The translations under genes were made by a program, and so were the position numbers. The notes under the pieces are model-generated. The model was not told the origin of the DNA and did no database searches. It saw only the letters and a program-made list of their open reading frames with translations. Below are positions 58,501-64,000 of a DNA stretch of 64,000 nt, in pieces (position 1 is the stretch's first letter; each line of letters opens with the position of its first letter). The stretch comes from Enchytraeus crypticus (Eukaryota > Annelida > Clitellata > Enchytraeida > Enchytraeidae). The stretch covers positions 613,001 through 677,000 of the forward strand of contig CAJHZI010000600.1 of NCBI GenBank assembly GCA_905160935.1. Reading direction: 5' to 3'.

Positions 58501-61500
58501 GTATACGTATGACGCTCTGTCAAGACTCTCTCCTGACTGTGATGATGATAGGAGTAATTCGGTTCAGTCACAGCGAATTGCTGCTGGAATAGCTTCTAGC
58601 AGAAATTTTAATAAGTGCAGCTCGGCGCCAGTACTTAGTTCAGCGTTTAACATGCTCAATACTCATTCTAACGCTTCTTCAACAGTATTTGAATCCCTCG
58701 TCCATCGTAAAAGTGTTACTAATACGACTGTTAGTCAATTCAATTCCATAGTATCTTGTTTTGCTTCTCCAGTGTCCAATGCTAAAAGCTTTTCATATAG
58801 TCTAGCTGGTCATCGTAATACATTAAGTAACTCGAGTCGACAAATAAAATCAGAGCCACTCTCGGTGTCTTTGACTCAGTTTAGACTAGCGTCGAGGTTG
58901 ACAGAAATAAAGGACGAACCACCGGACGAATATTCGAGGAGTAAGAATAATGATGTTAAATATAGCGTAGACCTTTCTATGCCATCGTTAGAATTATCTA
59001 CTGAGTTGGATATATTAATGGAAGGGGATGACGAAGGACACTCCTCCCCTGAAATGTTTCCTCCACCCCTGCCCGCATTCACCAATCTCGACTCCTACAG
59101 TTGCACCCCTACTCTTTCGATGGATTCCGACCTTCTTGAACCTTTAGAATCGGAGATCTTTTGTACATCTACGCGTTACGTGACACTGCCTCTTTCCGAT
59201 AGTGTTAGCCAAATTTTAACCAAACCTTCGTTCATATCAAAACAATCGTCATCTTCTAATCTAAAATCTTTATCTAATCAGATATCAATATCATCTGTGA
59301 TGAAAGCTTTGACCTCTTCTATCAACAGTAACACCTCAACCATTCAATCTCTTTCTACAATGCCATCGTCCTCGACGAAGGGCTGTCCAGTGACAAAGGA
59401 GATTCTAAAGTTTAATACCTCTTCAGAAGCAGAAAGAAGTTTAGTGTCTGTAAAGAATATCTCTAATCTGTCGAGGAGAACATCTTGTGATAGTAAATCC
59501 AGGGTAGTGAAGTCTGAAGCACTGCCAACGAACAGTGTCTCTCTTGTAACTACCGCAAGATTGAGTTCTTCACTTATCAGTTCACCTCAGTCATCACCGG
59601 CCAGTCGTAAATCATTGTCGGGTATCTTTAGCTTAGAACCAACAGCGACTTCTAAGTCGATTGCGCAACTCATTGTGTCTGTCTCATCATCATCATCTAG
59701 CCGGTCTGCTGGGTTACTTGAAACCGGTCGAATTTCCACTGCTTCATCATCTGTCGCTAACAAAGCTCTTATATCTTCAAGTCTTTCAAGTAAATCTCAT
59801 ATCACATCTGCTTTCTGTGCTCCATCACTCAAGACGTCTATAGTCAAAGCTCCTAGCAATAAAATTATCTCCACAAAATCTTTGGTAGGATCTAAATCGG
59901 CAACAATTCTTTCTAAAACATCAGGAATTCAGACCGTGCCATCGTTCAAACAGACTACTGTTCAGTCGGTTGATCTCTCATTGCTGGATGGTATGTCTAC
60001 CATTGTTGACGAAGTCACTCTTGCATCATTGCCACGCTCTTCTGTATCTCTACCAGTTCCTGAGACCGTGACAGAAGTTGTCAACGTGTTGACAGTTCCG
60101 CAGTTGACCCCAAGGGCTGTGTCGTTGCCTGTGCCAGAGACAGTGACGGAGGTTGTCAACGTGCTCACAGTGCCACAGCTGACTCCGAGGACTATCTTGG
60201 GCTCTGCCGCGAAAAGAAAAAGAAAAGCGAGCAACCACGAGAAGCTTCTGCCGTGTAAAGGTCTGTGTTGATTGAAAGTAAGATAATCTGGAACCTGTTA
60301 GATTTACTAGGCTGGACTTCATGCCTGTTCAATAATTAATTAGAGTACTGGTAATAAAATACTCATATAATTAATTCATTCAGTGGTTAATTTGTTTTAT
60401 GATGTAAGACTCTTGCATAAGTATCTCATTGTTATAGGGTACAAACATTCACTCATATTAATTCATAGTAATTATTGTTACGATTGGGTATACTACTTAA
60501 TTGGTTATGTGTAGAGCATATGTCTGTGAAATAAAAGATTCTATTTAATATAAAATTGTTGAGTTCATGAAAGGGCATTCGGTGGGTGACCGCCTAGGCT
60601 CCAGAAATTGCAACAAAAATTTAAACGAATGGAAAAGTCTCAAATAGCAAATATGGACTTGATTGAAGGATGATATGATGTAGTACAGAGAGGATTTGAG
60701 ACAGTGTATCCCGACCCTAGTCTAGTTAAACTGGGATTCAAGAGAAGATGATGACGATGATTGTTGAGTTCATGAAATTAACAAATTCTTTGTTAATTTT
60801 AATTGAATAATATTTGTACTCATCATAGAATCAGTGTATGTGACTAAATTTATTAATTGTAAGGCTTTTACTGGAAAACACTATTGATAGCTTCTCTAAG
60901 AAAAAAGCCGTGTTTAATGTCAACTTCGCAAAAGTGCAACAATGGAATATCAGGGATCACACGTCAAATCTTCAATCCAGCGACTTGATACTAAACAAGA
61001 CTACTAAATATACAAAATGACTCTGTTTTCCAGAAACTAACTACATCAAATCAAGAAAGAAAGATTGTATGACTACTTCTATATAAATGACTGTGTGAAA
61101 AAGTTCAGTTATTTGGCATTCTATGCTATTGTTAGAATTTATTGTTGCATGGATGTGTAATAAAGTCATTTTGCTGTCTATATACTGATATATCATATAA
61201 TATAGTATATAATATAGATATGACATATCCTGATTTTAAAATTTGATTTACTGCTCAATAATTCATTTTATCTGTAAATAGTTACATTATTGATTTATTG
61301 TTTCATTGAATGACTCTGCGCTATATATTAGATCGTGAGTACGACCCCAACAAGCACTGCGGCGTATGGATAGAGGACATACAGAAGAGATGTACCCGCT
61401 CATTTACCTGCAAGGTGAGATACGTGTTATTCCTTGTATGAAGATTAAAATAATGCTAATGTTCTGAATTTCAATTTCAATTTTGATGTGGAACTTTTAA

Positions 61501-61658
61501 AATGTATTAAGCATCTAGTTAATTAGTAAATTAATGTAAGTGCAGCTGATTTTAAGTGCAGCAAATTCCCGACTCTAATTAAACTCGCATTAAATTGAAG
61601 TTGATTATGTAAATGCAACATATATTATTAAATATATTTATATATTTATATATAATTA

Positions 61659-61718
<60 letters not shown>

Positions 61719-63088
61719 ATCAAAGATTCTTCTTGAAGTTCATACTAGTCTCATGCTTTTGCTTGCTTGATAGACTCACGCGCTGTCACTGCGCCGTGCT
61801 GTGCCTGATCGGTGCAAGCCCTTCGACGAGCTGCTCCAGGAGCAGAAAGAGCTGAAAGATGCTCAGCGCCTGGCTGACCTACTGGAGGCAGACCCTGACT
61901 GTGATATCTCTCTGCTGCCTCTCTCTAAGGGTAGCAAGCTTCAGCGTGTTCTCTCTGACGGCACCGTGCTTCTCTCTCCTACCAAACGCTTCAAAAACCA
62001 CCCGATAAGTCTTTCTAACTCAGCCGCTCAGAGGCAACTCTCCGGCTCCGGCCTCTCGTCAAAAGCCGCTAACTTTGTAAAGATCAACGGGCGTCTGATT
62101 TGTAGCGATTCAAGTGGATCGTTTACAGCGGGTCATTCGGGGAATTGTGGTGCCAGTTCTGCCGTTTCTAGCGGAATTTCAGGTATTCGTTTGCTCGAGT
62201 CTGGCAGAATGTCTGCTGGCTTCTCACTTGATTCCAACAGAACGACATCTGGTCCATCAGCTGATCTCTGTGAAGTGTCAGGCAGCGTAGTGAATTCCAG
62301 CGACAGGCTTGTCAACGAATTAGTAATGATTAAGAAAGAGAAAATTGAAGATATTTTAGATGGACTGGATGATTTTACTACTGATCTAGTGACACCCGGT
62401 TTACTAAGAAATATGTCGATAGATCAGGCTGCTAGTGAAGTCTTTCTGGATGACGATGAAAAGCCTCGACGTCAGTCTGCTGATACAGCAACGTTTAGAT
62501 CACCTGGCTTCTCGAGGTTTGACTGACTTTCTTCAATGCTTCCTTCAGTTAATACTGTTGTTAGTAGAGCATAGAAGAAAAATATTTCGTTTCAATGTTA
62601 GTGGTTTATCTGGACTATTGTTTTTAGTCCCCCTTTCACAAATTTCAACGGAATAAAATCAAGGGAAATATTATTAATGCTGTTAATATATTCAAAGAAT
62701 TTTCATATACAATTTTGATGTAACATTTTTGTCTTCTATTATTGCATATACAAACCTGTAATAATAATTCAATGATGTAGAAAATGAACTAAATTTTAAT
62801 AAAAATTATTGGAAATATTATACAGTGGTTTTTTACTTAATACTGGTTTTTTGCAGACCGCCATTCTTTACCTTCAAAGATACGCCGCTATCGGAGACAT
62901 TTCCATTTTCCAGCGGAGGAGAGGAGGAGGAGGAGGGTGGGAGGTGTGAGGGGGGTAGGTGGGAGGACGGAGGCGTGTGTGCTGGGATGATGAAGTCTGA
63001 TGATGATGATGGTGATGATAAGATCTTTAGTCATCGCATTTCCACTCCTGGGTCTTCCTATTTACGCTACCATCCCAGACCCCTAGCT
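52471..63088 (+). CDS. ATXN7: ataxin-7 (SAGA deubiquitinase-module subunit), 3' end outside window
   Basis: Seven exons with matching phases: 52471-52561, 54463-54531, 57460-57564, 58224-60260, 61332-61414, 61774-62516 and 62857-63088, about 1,120 codons so far. Order: GKSWLDLAIYKKE N-terminal motif (human has LGQSWNLW); zinc finger MYGLCPSRDQFYLVICERC...HALLHHIELRH, a CxxC..H..H finger; a long Ser-rich linker of about 650 residues, far longer than in vertebrates; the SCA7 domain REYDPNKHCGV...CTRSFTCKTHALSLRRAVPDR across exons 5-6; an acidic C-terminal part. In SAGA, the ataxin-7 / Sgf73 finger anchors the H2B deubiquitinase and the SCA7 domain contacts nucleosomes. There is no N-terminal polyglutamine. 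Ataxin-7 paralogues (ATXN7L) share these domains, so the exact orthology is open. Confidence 0.9.
53056..53347 (-). repeat. SINE-like family C, near full length
   Basis: (ATAAC)n end at left, 'gcgctaatcccgccgt' head at right, with the same internal blocks as 44.19 kb. It lies in ataxin-7 intron 1, antisense. Confidence 0.75.
53540..53775 (+). repeat. dispersed repeat family D
   Basis: 'aatcccagttaattagagtc', 'tgtagtaatttctggagcct', 'cctttctgacattggtttgg', 'gacacaacacggg'. It lies in ataxin-7 intron 1. Confidence 0.7.
54463..54531 (+). CDS. ATXN7: ataxin-7 exon 2
   Basis: A 69-nt exon in the frame DEELYKMENCESIEPNGKRL, NKE. Acceptor ttctgttttacag is strong; donor AGAAG|GTTAAT. It is phase 1 at both ends. 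Similarity to the vertebrate segment before the finger is weak. Confidence 0.68.
55666..55725 (-). repeat. SINE-like family C, tail fragment
   Basis: 'ataacataacatatacagag' then 'tcaggaagcaattatatgct' and 'tgtttaagac'. Only the 3' end of the element is present. Confidence 0.6.
55870..57275 (-). mobile_element. 5'-truncated CR1-clade LINE with intact RT frame
   Basis: On the minus strand an uninterrupted frame (at least 57090-55897, extendable to about 57240 as VVPIHKKGNRDKAAHYRPIS) covers reverse-transcriptase blocks: [36 protein letters not shown] and FADD. It then runs through the CR1-like tail SERDLGVFVDSSFKFSENC, YCVQAWCPYLKKDVDKLERV to WNSLPSEVVEAESVNAF. The catalytic pair is present. 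Endonuclease and ORF1 are absent, so it cannot move alone. It lies antisense in ataxin-7 intron 2, ending about 190 bp before the zinc-finger exon. The unbroken frame suggests recent insertion. Confidence 0.92.
57460..57564 (+). CDS. ATXN7: ataxin-7 exon 3, zinc finger
   Basis: A 105-nt exon. After the split Glu it reads VSMYGLCPSRDQFYLVICE, RCQLLIKPHALLHHI. It continues into ELRHS of exon 4, giving CxxC-x12-H-x5-H spacing. The match to the vertebrate block (FGFCPAHDDFYLVVC..C...VKP) is clear. Acceptor caatgagcag, donor ATATTG|GTAACA; phase 1 at both ends. Confidence 0.9.
57570..57625. repeat. (TC)n / (CCCT)n microsatellite
   Basis: A pyrimidine tract starting a few bases after the exon 3 donor. 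Confidence 0.9.
58224..60260 (+). CDS. ATXN7: ataxin-7 exon 4, long Ser-rich linker
   Basis: Acceptor attattgtttcag. The first residues ELRHSPTST complete the zinc finger. The exon is rich in Ser and Thr, with possible SUMO-acceptor contexts IKSEP, IKDEPP and VKSEA. Near the end a 25-codon unit is duplicated (60044-60115 and 60119-60190, core SLPVPETVTEVVNV). It then has a basic cluster KRKRKAS, a possible nuclear localisation signal. Donor TAAAG|GTCTGT, phase 1. Confidence 0.88.
60560..60765 (-). repeat. dispersed repeat family D
   Basis: Reverse complement of the family: 'gaaagggcattcggtgggtg', 'aggctccagaaattgcaac', 'ctagttaaactgggattcaa'. It lies in ataxin-7 intron 4. Confidence 0.65.
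61332..61414 (+). CDS. ATXN7: ataxin-7 exon 5, SCA7 domain first half
   Basis: It encodes REYDPNKHCGVWIEDIQKR, CTRSFTCK. The Cys and His ligands (HC, C, C) of the SCA7 zinc site are all kept. Acceptor tatatattag, donor CAAG|GTGAGA. Confidence 0.95.
61650..61715. repeat. (AT)n microsatellite
   Basis: AT tract shortly before the exon 6 acceptor. Confidence 0.95.
61774..62516 (+). CDS. ATXN7: ataxin-7 exon 6, SCA7 domain second half
   Basis: THALSLRRAVPDRCKPFDEL, LQEQKELKDAQRLADLL completes the SCA7 domain (TH.L..RRAV..R...FD.LL). Downstream: Ser/Gly-rich, then MIKKEKIEDILDGLDD, an acidic helix. The donor TCGAG|GTTTGA at 62516 leaves phase 2, matching exon 7. Otherwise the frame would stop at 62526. 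Confidence 0.93.
62857..63088 (+). CDS. ATXN7: ataxin-7 exon 7, acidic region
   Basis: It encodes PPFFTFKDTPLSETFPF, a Glu/Gly-rich stretch, MMKSDDDDGDDK and RISTPGSSYLRYHPRPLA. Acceptor gttttttgcag, donor AGCT|GTAAGT (strong), phase 0. The gene continues beyond the window. The C-terminal conserved ataxin-7 block was not found here. Confidence 0.8.
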
Positions 63089-64000
63089 GTAAGTACTAAA
63101 AGTCTTTATGTTTGCCTGAGCAGCAAATTCTATGCATAAATTTGTGCATGTTTTCTTCACTTGCCATGTTTTGAAATATGGCAAGCTTCGTGTTTTCTGA
63201 CATACCATGTACCATGTTTTCTGTGTTTTTGAAAATAAACCTAGTTCTGTCTTTCTCTGTATGTGTCAAGGTGTGTTTTTGTTTTTTCTATGTATTTTTG
63301 GGTGTGTATTTTCTGACAAGTGTTTACTAAACAACATAAATTTGAACCAGTGTATTTGAATGTAGATTGTACGAATAGTGTCACAGGCTGTATGAGCCTG
63401 TTTGCATATGTGTATGTCTTTTGCACTCCTCTATGCTTGTAAGTATCACAGTGCTGCACACATTGCACTCATCTAGCTATACACAGTGCTTATTTATATT
63501 GATGTGTGTGTATTGTGTCGTGTCACATGAGCATCCTAGGGCTGGTTCCAGCCAAAGATTTCTATGTGAAGTTCCTCCACAAGACTCAATTCTTTGCCTT
63601 ACCCTCGATATTCATTCTTTTCCTTCCTTCTGTTTTCCCATAAATACAAATTCCTGCAGCCTTCAGGTCTTCGAGGCAGTCCTTCCATCTTTTTTAAATT
63701 TTTCCATTGTTCATTTGTCATCTGCCTTGTAGTTAAATATCTTTTGGGAATTTTTTTCTTGCATGCGGAGTACATGTTCAGCCCGTTTCATTCTTCTTTT
63801 CTTGATGATTTCACTTACCATTTGTTGTTGTCCTTATCCTAATTTCCTCATTTGTTGCATTCTGTTTGGAACCTATTCTTAGTATTCTCCTTTTTCAATT
63901 TTTTTTCATTTTTATTCTTTATTCTTCATTCCATTTTCGGTGGTATTTACTTTCTTTCCATTACCTTTATTAATTTCTATGATTGACAACTGTTAATTAG
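63089..64000. other. ataxin-7 intron 7, no exon seen
   Basis: T-rich sequence from about 63.54 kb, with no exon matching the remaining ataxin-7 C-terminus. It may hold old repeat sequence that I do not recognise. Confidence 0.45.

Noticed and set aside
63536..63860. Possible LINE or exon in the T-rich right end
   Set aside because: ORFs here match no family I recognise and have no supporting splice sites. Left unannotated.

Overview
This is nuclear DNA of an invertebrate metazoan. It is AT-rich, the genes are split by spliceosomal GT-AG introns, and the gaps are full of (AT)n microsatellites, tRNA-derived SINEs, decayed non-LTR retrotransposons (LINEs) and non-autonomous hAT elements. I cannot name the species. 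The gene families present (NHS/Guk-holder, CAMSAP, ataxin-7) are animal families.

Layout: all four recognisable protein genes lie on the + strand. (1) 3.76-8.5 kb: the 3' part of an NHS / Guk-holder family gene, in three exons whose phases fit. Its N-terminal exons would be upstream of the window. (2) 13.77-22.80 kb: a CAMSAP (Patronin) microtubule minus-end-binding protein in nine exons. The CC1 region, further coiled coils and a complete CKK domain are present, but no N-terminal CH domain is visible. (3) 32.43-43.60 kb: a large secreted collagen-like protein in three exons. It reads signal peptide, short coiled coil, about 270 uninterrupted Gly-X-Y triplets very rich in Thr at Y, a Ser/Thr-rich mucin-like stretch of about 550 residues, a second collagenous block of 18-residue repeats, and a basic tail. 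(4) 52.47 kb to beyond 63.09 kb: ataxin-7, the SAGA deubiquitinase-module subunit. Seven exons are seen, including a 105-nt exon carrying the zinc finger. The gene continues past the right end of the window.

Between and inside the genes are at least three tRNA-like SINE families, two hAT elements of one family with perfect 8-bp target duplications, an uninterrupted reverse-transcriptase ORF antisense in ataxin-7 intron 2, a broken LINE in collagen intron 1, other LINE tails, and many tandem arrays. The genes share no pathway; they are simply neighbours.

Points most worth a second look: an intronic 39-bp array in CAMSAP that repeats the real 3' splice site eight times; the Thr-rich collagen-mucin-collagen protein; a duplicated 24-residue block in ataxin-7 whose copies differ in 15 codons, all synonymously; the missing CH domain of CAMSAP, with an NHS-family gene directly upstream; two copies of one SINE family lying about 120-130 bp upstream of two putative first coding exons; and strong over-representation of the palindrome TAGGCCTA. 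Exon boundaries were assigned by eye from splice consensus, reading phase and family similarity remembered from knowledge; no alignment or transcript data were used.
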